From: Nothopassalora personata
Taxonomy: Eukaryota > Ascomycota > Dothideomycetes > Mycosphaerellales > Mycosphaerellaceae
DNA length: 64,000 nt
NCBI GenBank assembly: GCA_033816765.1
Contig: CM066287.1
Coordinates: forward strand, 4,774,001 to 4,838,000
Direction: 5' to 3'
Shown here in pieces: positions 11,516 through 26,128 of the stretch. The notes below the pieces were generated by a model, which did not search any database, was not told the DNA's origin, and saw only the letters and a list, made by a program, of their open reading frames with translations. Position 1 is the stretch's first letter; every line of letters starts with the position of its first letter. Made by a program: the position numbers and the translations under genes.

Positions 11516-12487
11516 ATGGCACCGAACGCTATCAACGGCGACGTGAACGCAAAGCCCGAACGCGTGGTAGACAGCCCTAAAGTGTGGACCACCCTCATCA
11601 CGAACACCAAGTACCTGTCGGGTCTGCTCTCTTTGGATGCATCACTGAAGTTCGCCGGGTCCAAGTATCCTTTGGTGGCCCTGTATACCGACACATTGCC
11701 ACCTGAGGGCCACAAAGCATTGGACATTCGAGGCATCCCGAAGAAACGCGTGAACTACCTTCTGCCTAGTACGCACAAGGACTTCACCAACGATCCGCGC
11801 TTCTACGACTGCTGGTCGAAGCTCACGCCCTTCAGCTTGACCGAGTATCAGCGCGTTGTGCAACTGGACAGCGATATGCTGGTCTTTCAGAACATGGACG
11901 AGCTCATGGACATTGAGCTAGATGGCGCAGAACAAGCGGGCAAAGGGCAGAAGGTGTTCGCGGCGAGTCATGCATGCGTCTGCAATCCGTTGAAAAGACC
12001 TCACTACCCGAAGGACTGGGTTCCCGAGAACTGCGCGTTCACCAGCCAGCATGGCAGTCCGGATGAGGCGCAGGAGAAGGGTGCTGGCCCCGCAGCAGGT
12101 CTGGCCATGCCAAATGGTGGTCTGCAGGTCGTCGTGCCGAGCGATGAGGTATATCAGTTGATATCCACCAAATTGGCAGATCCATCCACCATGGAGTACG
12201 ATTTTGCAGATCAGAGTCTGCTGGGTGATTTGTTCTATGGAAGGTGGGTTGCGCTGCCGTATACCTACAACGCTCTGAAGACTTTGAGATGGAAGGGTGT
12301 GCATGACCAGATCTGGCGAGATGACAGGGTGAAGAACATTCACTATATTCTCGCGCCGAAGCCATGGGACGAGAGTGAGGAAGACAAGAAGAAGGACGGC
12401 CGTGAAGAGACATTCCAGTGGTGGCACGATATGAACGAGAGGCGTCTGGCTGAGGAGAAGGCGAAAGGGATCCAGGACGGATTCTGA
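11516..12487 (+). CDS. GT8-family glycosyltransferase (glycogenin/galactinol-synthase-like)
   Basis: 323 aa, single exon, ATG 11516. The N-terminal half has the GT-A fold pattern of family 8: WTTLITNTKYLSGLLSLDASLK, then YPLVALYTD, then the metal-binding DxD motif in QLDSDMLV. Later conserved elements are the NGGLQV turn, the FADQSLLGDLF segment and the terminal HYILAPKPW block. Fungi carry several such soluble cytosolic members besides glycogenin; the short length and lack of a glycogen-synthase-binding tail argue against true glycogenin. The sugar donor is expected to be a UDP-sugar; the acceptor is unknown. No signal peptide or membrane anchor. Confidence 0.85.
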   Translation: MAPNAINGDVNAKPERVVDSPKVWTTLITNTKYLSGLLSLDASLKFAGSKYPLVALYTDTLPPEGHKALDIRGIPKKRVNYLLPSTHKDFTNDPRFYDCWSKLTPFSLTEYQRVVQLDSDMLVFQNMDELMDIELDGAEQAGKGQKVFAASHACVCNPLKRPHYPKDWVPENCAFTSQHGSPDEAQEKGAGPAAGLAMPNGGLQVVVPSDEVYQLISTKLADPSTMEYDFADQSLLGDLFYGRWVALPYTYNALKTLRWKGVHDQIWRDDRVKNIHYILAPKPWDESEEDKKKDGREETFQWWHDMNERRLAEEKAKGIQDGF

Positions 12488-13935
<1,448 letters not shown>

Positions 13936-14509
13936 GCCACAACTGCTCCACAAGCGGATCAAACTGAACATCCAGTCGCCGTGCTCTGCGTCCAACAGCA
14001 GATATCGCACCGACCGACTCAGCCCACAGCGACAGCCAGCAGTATGCTACGTCAGTGTACATGTCGCCTCTACCAACATAATCCACCATCCCGGATTCCC
14101 AACCCGTCGAGCCAGGCGCGAGCACCGGGACCTTTCTACTTACCAACTTACTGCTTCTTGTAATCACCATCCATGTGCGGAACTCTGCATATAAGGCAGC
14201 GGCCACATACTCTTCTTTGCATTTACGGCGCCTATGCCAAGTTCGAAACTCTCTAGCGTTAGAGCATCATTATTGGTAATCCAGAAAGTTGAAGGGACAG
14301 CCTACTACCATCAGCTTCGAGATTCCTCAAGATCAAAGGAGAAGTGTGGCGTCTCTAGCTTAGATGGAAAGTGTGTATGAATATGGTTTGCGAATCATTT
14401 CTGAAATAACTTTTTGGATGTGCGGACACGATCTCGAGGGTCTCTTCTCACCTATGGGGTACTTTGAGCCCGTGCTAGTCTTTTCGAGTCTGCTCTAGCT
14501 CGCACTCTA
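13936..14509. other. Convergent 3' intergenic region
   Basis: Between the ARF stop and the stop of the minus-strand isomerase gene. It should hold two 3' UTRs; no gene is seen. Confidence 0.5.
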
Positions 14510-16020
14510 TCAGAGCTTACCAGTCGAGTCGTCGCTGAGCACGCAGAAGGCCTTGAAGGTCACAAGAGGCTCGCTGCTGTCGCTCTCCAGGATCAGTTCT
14601 GCAGTGGCTCCCACGAAGTAGACGTAACCTTCCTTGATCTCCTCGGTCTTGTTACCCACGCTGATCTTGCCAGATCCCTTGGTGCAGATGACGATCGAAG
14701 GGCCTTCAATTGGCTCGAAAGTGGCTTTGCCACCCTTAGCATTGAGATCAGTCTTCACGACGCTGAACTCCTCGATTGGAGGGTCGTAGAGCGTGCTTTG
14801 CGAGTTGCTGCTGTAGGCGGTGGTATTCATCTTCACGAAGGAGTAGTCGCTGGGATTCATCTTCTGCTCCTCGATCGGGGCGTAGGAGTATGTGAGGCAG
14901 TCGACGAGGGTGTCAGTATCCTTGAACTTGGGTGTGAAGCCAGCGCGGATGACGTTGTCGGAGGAGGCCATGCACTCGATAATGTCGCCAGACAGGTAGG
15001 CGTGGATGTCGTCTGCCTTGAGGAACATGGCTTCGCCGACTTCGAGGTTGACGTAGTTGAGGAAGAAAGTCACGAAGAGACCGATATCGTTGGGGAACTG
15101 TCCATTGAGGCGGATCATGAGGTCTGAAAGCTCCTTGCCGGAGTTGGAGGGACCACCTGAGCCAGCGAAGTTGGAGCCTTCGGACTTTGCTTGCTCGATG
15201 AGCTGTGGTGCGGCAGCCTCGATGGCTTCCGGCTTAGACTGCATGAGGCCACCAAAAGCGGCTTGAAGGGCTTTCTTGTTTTGCTGAGTCTTACTGTCGT
15301 CGGTAGTCGTCTCCTGGCCCTTGATGGTCTTCTCGAAGTTGCTGGCGTTCTCCTCGCCAACGAGTTTTCGCAGCGTTGGAACATGCTGCAGGAAGTGGGC
15401 GATCTCGTTGAGAGGTCTGAAGCCGCATAGCCCGTCGAATGGGGTGATAGCAATAGTCATCTCTGGCTTGTGGTTGTCATCTGGGTAGTGCTTCGGATCC
15501 TTGGCATGCAGTTTCTCGGCAAGCTTCTTGTTGGGATGAGCCTGGATGGACAGGGCTTTGTTGATACTGAGGACCTTGAAGAGGAACGGTAGCTTCTGCT
15601 CGTAGCGTTTCGAAATGGCGGGTGACATTAAAGCCTGGTTGTCTTGAACAAGGTCCAACAGTGTTCGGCCAGTCGTAAGGTCCTTGGATGGGTTTGAAGG
15701 ATGTGTTCCCATCCATAGCTGATCACACCGTAAGTACAATCATTGGGAGCGCGAGCATTCACCACTGACCTCGGCATATGGCTTGTCTTGCTGGACAGAA
15801 AAGTCACTCGAAGGCGTTGCAGCAGCAAATCGAGCTGCTGCTGAGTCGTTGCCGACCTTGCCTGTATTATGTCAATTTTCGGGAGTTTCCAACGGATCTC
15901 GGTCAAGACTGACCCCACTCGTAGCTGTTACAACCTGTGATTCAGGTCAGTATTTGAAGTGTCGTTATACGCACCAGCAATAGACTCACCGCATTGCAGA
16001 CGAAGAAGAGGGACTTGCAT
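14510..16020 (-). CDS. PMI40: Mannose-6-phosphate isomerase, type I
   Basis: Interconverts mannose-6-phosphate and fructose-6-phosphate, feeding GDP-mannose for glycosylation and cell wall mannan; cytosolic zinc enzyme. Four exons on the minus strand: 16020-15990, 15934-15914, 15861-15770 and 15718-14510, giving 450 aa, the usual fungal length. The first three small exons supply [18 protein letters not shown] and the KPYAE segment and join in frame to LWMGTHPS. Zinc and active-site motifs are present: SIQAHPNK, the type I signature [10 protein letters not shown], and [12 protein letters not shown]. Introns use GTGAGT or GTCAGT donors. Divergent from SGF29. Confidence 0.93.
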
Positions 16021-16388
16021 GATGACGTGTGCAAGACTGTGTTGAGATGTTCCTCACTTCGGCTTCGAATTGTGATGTTCCTGCTCGTAACAATGTGATA
16101 CTTGCAATCCACTTCAAATTGGTCTCTGGATGCAAGAAATACAGAAATGTTTCAATTGAGTTTCACTCTGAGAACGCCACGTCTTGATTGACCCTTGCCC
16201 CACGTGCAACGACCCCAGAGCTTCACATGGATCCTGGGGTGGCTCGTGCCTGGAGAGAGCGCCGTTTGAGCTTAGCTTGCACACGACATCCTCTCTGTTC
16301 CAGCAACAACCACGACCACCACCACAACACACATTAACGCGATTGCCACCGAATACGTGTCGATGTCGTGTCGCTGAACGCCCTAGCA
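16021..16388. promoter_or_regulatory. Bidirectional promoter, PMI / SGF29
   Basis: 368 bp between divergent ATGs. Contains a CCAC-rich stretch (accaccaccacaaca, about 16314-16330) shortly before the SGF29 start. No recognised operator. Confidence 0.5.
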
Positions 16389-17607
16389 ATGTCGGGCCGC
16401 AGCAGAGGCCGGGCCAATCCCAATCAGGATGCCGATGAAGAACGCCGACTATGGAAGGAGATCAAAGATCGAGCCAAAGAGGTCGATTCCATGGTAGTAA
16501 GTTGATCATGTCCGGCTTTTATACCCATGCTTGAGATCATGGGGATGTTGAAAAGAGTCGGCGGCAATTTGTGGAATCTGTCGTTAACATGTTACACAGG
16601 CGCGCTCGAATGACATCGGGAAAGAGATCATAGACGTCGAAGAACAGCAAGCAAAACTCATTGATGCTGGGAAGTTGAGTGACTCTGCTCTTGACGAACG
16701 ACTGGAGAAGTTATACCGGGAAAATGTCAAAATCTGTGAAGAAGTCACCCACATCATCGAAGGCAAGTCAAATGACATGAACTTTCTAGACAGTATCAAC
16801 ATCCTCGCGGGTCTGAGAGAAGCGTCTGAGGAGTCTGCAGAGAAGGCTCAGGCAAGCCAGGGTCATCGAGGTTCTGGCGGCAAGCTGTCCAGAGCTCCTA
16901 CCAAAAAGAACAGTGGCAAAAGCACTTCTGCCATTGCACCCTCGACCGAAGACATGGATGAAGGCTCGGCAGCTCCTTCTCCGCGGATCAGTCTCGGAGC
17001 TATCAACCGGTTATCTGCCAAGGAAAAGTCATCTCGTTCGGGTAGCATACCGACCACAAGGGAGACGTCTGTGAAGATCGAGGATGGCGCTGAATCGGTC
17101 GCCAGCAGCGCTGATGGTGTCTCTACTGCTACGAGTGCGACCAAGTCGTCTGCGAACCACCGCCCGACCAATCGACTTGTGCTGCGGCAGGGCGAGCTTG
17201 TGTTTTGCCGGCATGATCTCAAGAACTACCCTAATAAAGCCGAGCAGCCTGAAGGCGAGGGAATCCTTTGTCGCGTCACGAATGTCATTGGAGAAGGGAA
17301 GCAACGACGCTACGAAGTACAAGATGCCGATACGCAAGGCGAGCCGCCTCCGCCACAGCGTGCATCTGTGGCTCAGCTTATACAGATCCCGGACAACAAC
17401 AAGGGCTTAAGTGATCTTCCCAAGGGCAAGTCCGTCCTTGCTCAATACCCAGAGACAACCACGTTCTACAAGGCCGAGGTAAATGAGCCCTGGCGCACAA
17501 AGGAGGTCGATAAGGACGAGGCGGAGTACATGATGGTAAAGCTCAATTTCCAGGACGACGAAGAGGTACGCGAAGTCGAGCGCAGGTTCGTGCTGACCGA
17601 GAAGTGA
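16389..17607 (+). CDS. SGF29: SAGA-associated factor 29 (tandem Tudor)
   Basis: Histone H3K4me2/3 reader of the SAGA acetyltransferase module. Exons 16389-16496 and 16600-17607, joined by a GTAAGT-CAG intron, give 371 aa. The N-terminal third is helical and charged (RSNDIGKEIIDVEEQQ, LYRENVKICEEV), typical of the coiled-coil SAGA-docking region. A Ser/Thr-rich linker follows. The C-terminal 130 residues carry the SGF29 tandem Tudor fold: VFCRHDLKNY, GEGILCRVTNV, RRYEVQDADT, GKSVLAQYPETTTFYKA and MVKLNFQDDEE, with the aromatic residues expected to cage methyl-lysine. Length and architecture fit the family. Confidence 0.92.
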
Positions 17608-18271
17608 ATGATTCCACGAATGACGAGACATGGGCCCGTGACATCTGCGAAGGCCCCTCAATCTGTGCCGGTTCGGGTACGCCGTCAACAGTGCCCAATC
17701 GCACGACTGTGATGTTGCACACTGTAGCCGCAACTGATCCGGCGAGTCTTCTGTGGTCGCACGCGATCCAACAGAACGCAGCCAATTGACGATCGAGAAT
17801 TGAAGCAATGTGGCATTGCAGGAATAAATTCTCACACGACTATCAGGTGCGTAAGGCAGACATGATCTGCGATGGAACGCAGCATTCCCAGGCCACAGGT
17901 GTATATAACGCACCATCGGAAGTGATCATGAAAGGAGCGACGAGGTTGCGGAGTGGTTCATATTGTAAGGTAGCGACGATGCGATCATGGCAGCAAGAGC
18001 CAGATTCATGGGAAAGAGCGAAATGAACACGCAGTCGAAAGGAGCTCTGATTGCCGCTGCTTCTGTCCGGGCGGTCGTCGTGGCTACTTGTCCGCACGAG
18101 GTAAGTGCTTCCATCTGTACTTACCTGCAGATCCGAGTCCACGATTCTGAGCCCCATCAGCGTATTTATCGACTGCTACGACAGCACCTTTCACCAACGT
18201 GAAGCAGTAACACTGAGCAGAAGATATCCGAAACATTTCACCGAGCACGACTACCCAGAAACCGGTGCAGC
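17608..18271. other. Intergenic, no gene seen
   Basis: Between SGF29 and the next plus-strand locus. Short frames at 17808-18202 exist on both strands without domain support. Confidence 0.5.
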
Positions 18272-20620
18272 ATGAACTCTGCCGAAAATATATCGTGCTC
18301 CGGCAGCTCAGATCAAGGGCGACGCACCATCGGCAACATTCTCACAAACTGGCTCGACTTACTTACGAATGAGTTGCTTCCAGATCTTGATGTCTGTATT
18401 GAACAACAGAGCTCAGTTCAGAGCAGCGACAGCAGCAATGACCTGGAGGCCGGCAGTGGTCAGACGGACATTGGCTCACGACATGCCGAAGAAGATGTTC
18501 CGCACGAGGCGAGCAACACGAGCAGTGGTACCGACGATGAAGGAACAGACTTCTTGAACCAATCGCTGCCTGCCGGCAAAATGGACCGCATATCACGACA
18601 AGTCGGTTCCGCTGCTGGGTTGGATCACGAAGACATCTATCGCAACGATGGACGCGCATTGACCTCACTCTGTGACCCGACGAAAGGCAAGAAGCCTCCA
18701 ATGCATAAGCACGCATCGGATTTTCGAAGGCCTTCACTCGCGAGTGTTATGGCCATGTCGCATAGTCGAGCGCGCGATGTCCGATCTCGAACGCTCATCG
18801 GTGAGTCAGCACAGATACCAGATGAGCCGGACCCGACTGGGTTCCTTCTCCAAAACGACGGCGCTTCTCGCCCTACTAAACTCACACCTGACGCCGATGT
18901 CTCACGAACGGAGTCTGCAGACCACGAGTCTAAGGAGGATCCTCCAGTCGAGGACACGAGGCTTCAACTCTGCCAAGATGAGCCCGCAGTGAGGGACCTT
19001 AAACATTAGGAAGACATGCCCCACACAGAGCCTGTATCTCAGCCTCCAAAACTTGACGTAGATCTCGTACAGCCTAGGTCGGAGCGAGGTGAGCAACATG
19101 AGGGATATGTTCCCGCCCTTGGAGAAGATCATCATCTCAACCCCCGGCATTCCCGGGGGTATTGGCGAACTCCAGCTCCCATCATCAAAGTGGGCGTGAA
19201 GTCCAACTCATATGCAAGACAGTCTGGCGTTGTGCAGGTCGCAGCACAGACCTCAACGCGGAGCGAAAGTGCTCAGCATATCGAGATCATCCACGACCAG
19301 GAAAACGACAAGATCTCAATTGATTTGGAGGGAGACTCTCATCTAATGATGCCCGAGCCTGACGATTCCAGACTGCGCGAATGCATAAGGAGAATCAAGC
19401 GTCAGATGTCGGAGTTGGCGTCGCAGTCCGCTCTGGCAAAGGGCAAATTGGCGGACATTGAACGCTTCCTCGAAACATCTTGGCACGGTTCTGATCACGG
19501 GGAGTGCTCAGTGGATGAGGAAGACCAGGCCGATGTCACAACAAGAGACTCGGACGAAGATGAAGAGACTGAGCCAGAGGAGATTAGAGATCAAGGCCTG
19601 AGGGGACAGACAGTCGGGTTGGAGCAGGAGAATGAGCGCCTTGAGAGGACTGTGGTCAGTCTTAAGGATCAGGCGGAACTGCTTGACTTGCAGAGATTGA
19701 GGCTGCACGACAAGAAGCAAGACGTTCCGAGTGGAAAGGGGCTTGGGGAGACAGGCACCCCACAGCCCCAGCAGCCTGTAGCGGCAGAGAACGACTCCAA
19801 GGTCGTGGGTGCGGTCGAGGTGACGTACGATGATGCGACCCGGAACAGCCAGGCTGTGATCTCATGGCAGGATGGGCGACCTGCAGTGTCAGCTGAGAGG
19901 GTCAGAGCTCTGAGAAGCTCCAGCGAGTCGACAAGATCGATAAGTTCACTAGGGTCAGGCAGAAGCAGTCCTATGAGCTTCCGCTTCGACGGGACTTCAA
20001 AGGACTAGAAGCCCACCAACTCCAAGTCGTCGGCGAGTGTCAAGGCCGTGGACGTGAGTCCTGGGAGAAGGACGCGGGATCGGAGTTGTGAAGAATTCAA
20101 GGCATCGTTTGTGAAGAAGGGAGAGACTGTGGAACAGGCAATCGGCCGAGTCTCCAAGCTCGTGCCGCCGAAGCGACCTAGTGCTGTTGCGTTGCATGGC
20201 GGCAAGCTATCGAAGACAGCAGATCGTGCAAATCCTGAGCAAGTAGCTGAGATCATGTTGGCTTCCCGAATGAACGAGCAGTCAAGTTCACAGCCCAAGC
20301 TGGAACAAGACGATCAAGAGGGAGAGAATATCTCGCCAACAGTCAAGAAGACCAGCACTGGGCATGATCGAGTTGCTGAACTGCTCGCAACCTCACGAAC
20401 TAAGCCCCAACTAAAGCTGGCTGCAGCGAAGGCGGACCCTGGTCGAAATAGTGAGGATATTTCGCCTACAGACACAACGGTCGTGCAGCAGGAACAAACG
20501 CTGCAAGTATCTCAGCAACCTTCGATCTTGAGCACAACAACGCGGGGGAATACTCTTGACGAAACCAAGGCGGGCAACGATACAGTCGGACACCATCACT
20601 CTACTGAAGACCGTAAGTAG
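18272..20620 (+). CDS. Hypothetical low-complexity/coiled-coil protein, gene with in-frame stops
   Basis: One reading frame runs 783 codons from ATG 18272, broken only by TAG at 19007 and TAG at 20006. The first stop sits inside a good 54-nt intron, 18989-19042 (GTGAGG donor, pyrimidine tract, TCTCAG acceptor); 54 is a multiple of three, so the frame reads through. The minimal model is 18272-18988 plus 19043-20008, 560 aa. Coding-like sequence continues in the same frame to 20620; a weaker 84-nt candidate intron, 19954-20037 (GTCAGG to CGAG), would remove the second stop and give about 736 aa. The protein is acidic and Ser-rich with a helical stretch (RRIKRQMSELASQSALAKGK, then LEQENERLERTVVSLKDQAE). 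A GTAAGT at 20613 could open a further intron. Family not recognised; the 3' end is uncertain. Confidence 0.5.
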
Positions 20621-20680
20621 ACTATCCTTACTCTAGCGTCTGCATTCACTGCAAGTGTTACATACGTGATGTTATTCCCG

Positions 20681-20716
20681 CCTCACTTCACCTCACCTCA
20701 CCTCACCTCACCTCAC
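20681..20716 (+). repeat. CCTCA pentanucleotide array
   Basis: About seven consecutive CCTCA units with one variant, on the plus strand, 150-180 bp before the next ATG. Pyrimidine-only strands like this are common just upstream of fungal transcription starts, so it is probably part of the promoter or leader. Confidence 0.8.
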
Positions 20717-20861
20717 GCAGGCCGCAAGTCCTCGAGGCATATAATTCGCTTCGCAAGTTGCTTCTTCTTTCGACGGTGTTCATTCAACACCACAGCTGAT
20801 CTCCATTTCTCCAGCACAAAACCCAAGAACAACACAGTCACGTGCTGACAGCGTGCCAGCC

Positions 20862-23428
20862 ATGGACATGGTACGTGACGAAGACAAGAAGAAGCGACTT
20901 GCTAACGCACCACCACCTCAGAGCACTGATCTGAACCACCGCCCTCAGGATCTGGACTCCACGGACACGATCGAGCAGGCACAGGATGACGCTGCTGCCC
21001 GGAACAACAGCTGGATGAACCAACTGGTCGAATATCACACGGCCAGAGGAGACGCCGCCCGTGCCCGGAAGAAGGAGGAGAAATCCAGGAACGCCACTGC
21101 TGTCCAAAAAGCCAGGACCGCTGCGGCACTCCGTCTTGCTGCTCTTACTGAGAGCGCCGCTGCTCGCCACTCTGGAGATTCTACGACAGTGGCATCAGTA
21201 CTGACCAGCCCTTACAGCAACGACCAAGGCAAAGGCAAAGCTCGAGACGATGAAAAGTACGGCACCATGCCAAGAATGAAGACACCCAAGCGTCCGAGTG
21301 TCGCTCCGAACCGTCGCAACCAGGAGTGAGTGCATGGAAGGCCGAACGCGCTAATCTTGCCGTGCAAGACAGCGCTATTGACTCGCAGCTACTGATGCCT
21401 CGCAGTGAGCTCGAAGAGATGAGCGACAACCCGAAGATCCAAAACTACGCGCAGAACGTGCCACGCCTCTACGGAATTCACGATGTCTTCAACACTCCAC
21501 TGTACGCCCCATACCCGAAGCCAACCAGAGACCCTGTGGAGCTCCAGAAGCACATCGCGAACTTCGATGCGGACAGCATCTATGAGACGCGTCGCGACCA
21601 TCAGACTCCGGCATCGCAGCCAATGCAGCCACCGCAGCCAGGAGCAAGCAGTTCGACCGCACCCTACAACCGTGAGAGCGATCTGAAGTGGATCGAAGCG
21701 CACCTCCCCGACAAGCGCGTCAAGCAGCAGAAGCTCGAGGAGGATGTCAAGAAGTATGGCGGCTGGATCGCTACCAGTCCGTTTGGCACTCAAGTCCGTC
21801 TCACTGAGCAGGGACAGCGCGTAGGCGGACAGCTGCTTGAGGATGAGGAGCAGCGCAAAGCCAAGGAGAGTAAGTGAATGGTGATGTCTCGATGCCTCAG
21901 GCATGAGCAATGCGGGGCATTCCCTTCTGAAACACGCTAACCTCAGCTTTCGCAGAGCGCGACAAGGACGCTAAGGATGCTGCCGCTCAGGCCGAGTTCC
22001 TGTCTCGTCTTTCCCTGGCCGATTTCCACTTCAACCCAGACAACGGCGCTCATCGCATCAAGACGACCTCGTCGACGGGCAGCCACGATTCCGACGTTAC
22101 TGTCGTCAACGCGAACCCGCCGGCCGGAAACACCGAGCTCGTCGCCAGCTCCGTGGTCGAGGCCGAGATTCGCAACGAGAACAATCACTACTACAACCGA
22201 ATCAAGGGCGTGACACAGCATAGCGACGAGTTCCACGTGAGGCCATACGTCGGACAGCCAGACTACTTCACCAACCAGAGATACTGGGTTGCAGATCCCC
22301 TCAAGCACTTCCCAGAGAAGTACGACCCCAACTACGGCCAAGCTCCACGCTCCCACGTCGGCCCCAACCAGGGCAACGCTTCAAGCTCTCACGTCGACGA
22401 CAGCGAGACCGACGACGCCGCCGCCGACGACGACGACGACTACGACTCGAACTCCGACGACGCTGACAACTACGCCGATAGCGGTAAAGACGACGCCGGT
22501 CGCCCACAGCAGTAAAACATCATGGCCAACCAGAACGGCCTCGGCGCACAGAACGCGGCCTTGTACAGTGGCATGAATGGCTCCATCATGCCATCGGCCG
22601 GCCACTACAGCGATATGCAAACTCTCATGCAGAACATGGAGCACCTCAGCGGATGGCTCGAGCAGAACCGACAGGAATGGTCTCAGGTTCAGGACGGTTT
22701 GGCACGGGTTGAAAGATTACAAGTAGGACATCGCAGACTGGTTCTGGATGAACACACTTGAGAAGTGCTTGAAACTCATTGTTGCGTAGGGTAGACTAGC
22801 TCAGCAGGGTCAGCTACCGCTACTAAACGGTGACACGCAGCGTACGATACTCCCTCTCGTTTGACATCGTCTTGTGGTTATGCTGTGTTCCCGCCGGTAC
22901 TGATATCAAGCAGCGATCGACGAGCCCGCACCGCCCACCGTCTCGCAGCTCCAGACCGCCCTTGCCAACGCTAATCAGCGCATCGCCTCTCTCGAACGCA
23001 GCTATCAAGACCAAGTCCGCCTACAGCAGGCCTATGAGGAAACACTCACCGAGACCACCGACCGGGTGCGGCAATACTGCTTCGAGCAGCAGAACCACAT
23101 CATTGCCTTGCACCAAAACTACCAACAGGCTTTGGCCCAGAGCCGAAGCGAGACCATTGAAGCACAGTTGACGCATCAAGGATGGCAGGCATCTTTGCAA
23201 AGACTTAGCGAAGGTGTCAGAGCGGCGCTCAGGGCGAGGGAGGAAGAGGGCATGCCATACAAGAGACGAATTGCAGCATTGAAGGAGGAGAACAATCTCT
23301 TGCGGGCAAAGGCTGGTTGGGAGCCGCTGCAAGACAGCGACGATGAGGACAGCGATGAAGTCATTGAGGGGAGCAGAGGCAGGACAGCCACTGTGGGCGA
23401 GAATATGGGCGGTGCGACTACTGGATGA
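20862..23428 (+). CDS. Hypothetical protein with C-terminal coiled coil, six proposed exons
   Basis: Proposed exons: 20862-21325, 21406-21869, 21956-22511, 22569-22722, 22790-22808 and 22914-23428, about 723 aa. Introns 1 and 2 (GTGAGT; GTAAGT) are strong. A TAA at 22513 closes the frame of exon 3, yet the same frame resumes six bases later with ATG 22522; a 57-nt intron 22512-22568 (GTAAAA to TACAG) would remove the stop in frame. Alternatively there are two genes, 20862-22515 (495 aa) and 22522-23428 (244 aa). The 19-nt exon joins ERLQ to GRLAQQ and AIDEPAPP in frame. The N-terminal part is Ala/Arg/Lys-rich with charged helices; the middle has KKYGGWIATSPFG and NPDNG blocks and a long Asp run; the C-terminus is a heptad-like coiled coil (LQTALANANQRIASLERSY onward) ending acidic. 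Family not recognised. Confidence 0.55.
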
Positions 23429-24064
23429 GCTGCATCACCCGAATTCACACCACATCCGCCCTCGAGCAATCCACCTTGAGTGCTGTAAGCGTTCGAGCAT
23501 TCCTGCACTGCATCAATGGCAGTACCTGCATGACATACGAAACACACAGCCGGCACAAGGCCTGATGCGTAGCGGCAGCATGGGCAGGTACGTGCTCTTC
23601 CAGACCGTCACAGTCGCACGACCATTGACCGAATTTCAGCTCCTGCGTTCATGACATATACACAGAGTAGCATATGCGTACCCATAGCTAAAGTTAAGGA
23701 TGCAACGAATGTCTTCCGAACAATTTCTGCTCTCCGAACCAGAACAGCACGGTCTCGTCCCGCAGGAGCTGCTCCGGCGATATACACGACAGGATGCTCA
23801 GTATCTTTGGATGTATTTAAGTTTCGCGAACCTTTGCCTGTCGGAATAGAATTGGAGTTGAGATGGCCACGAATGCACGAGAGCAGGGAACGCTGTGCAC
23901 GTCAAGCAGACTTGATATCGTCAACTTATCTCATGAATACACGGACTCGACCATCTATAAGTCTCAAACAGCGAGGAGAGCGGAATCGTTGAATGTCACT
24001 GACTCATGATCGTGTCCAGACAATGTTGGATTTTGGTTATTCCATGTACATCCCCTCATCCCAT
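23429..24064. other. Convergent 3' intergenic region
   Basis: Between the stop of the coiled-coil gene (plus) and the stop of the alcohol dehydrogenase gene (minus). No gene seen. Confidence 0.5.

Positions 24065-26128
<2,064 letters not shown>

Noticed and set aside
19007..19018. Stop codon reassignment of TAG
   Set aside because: Confident genes here (for example the carrier and fRMsr) end with TAG or TAA/TGA in the usual places, and the TAG at 19007 is explained by a 3n intron.
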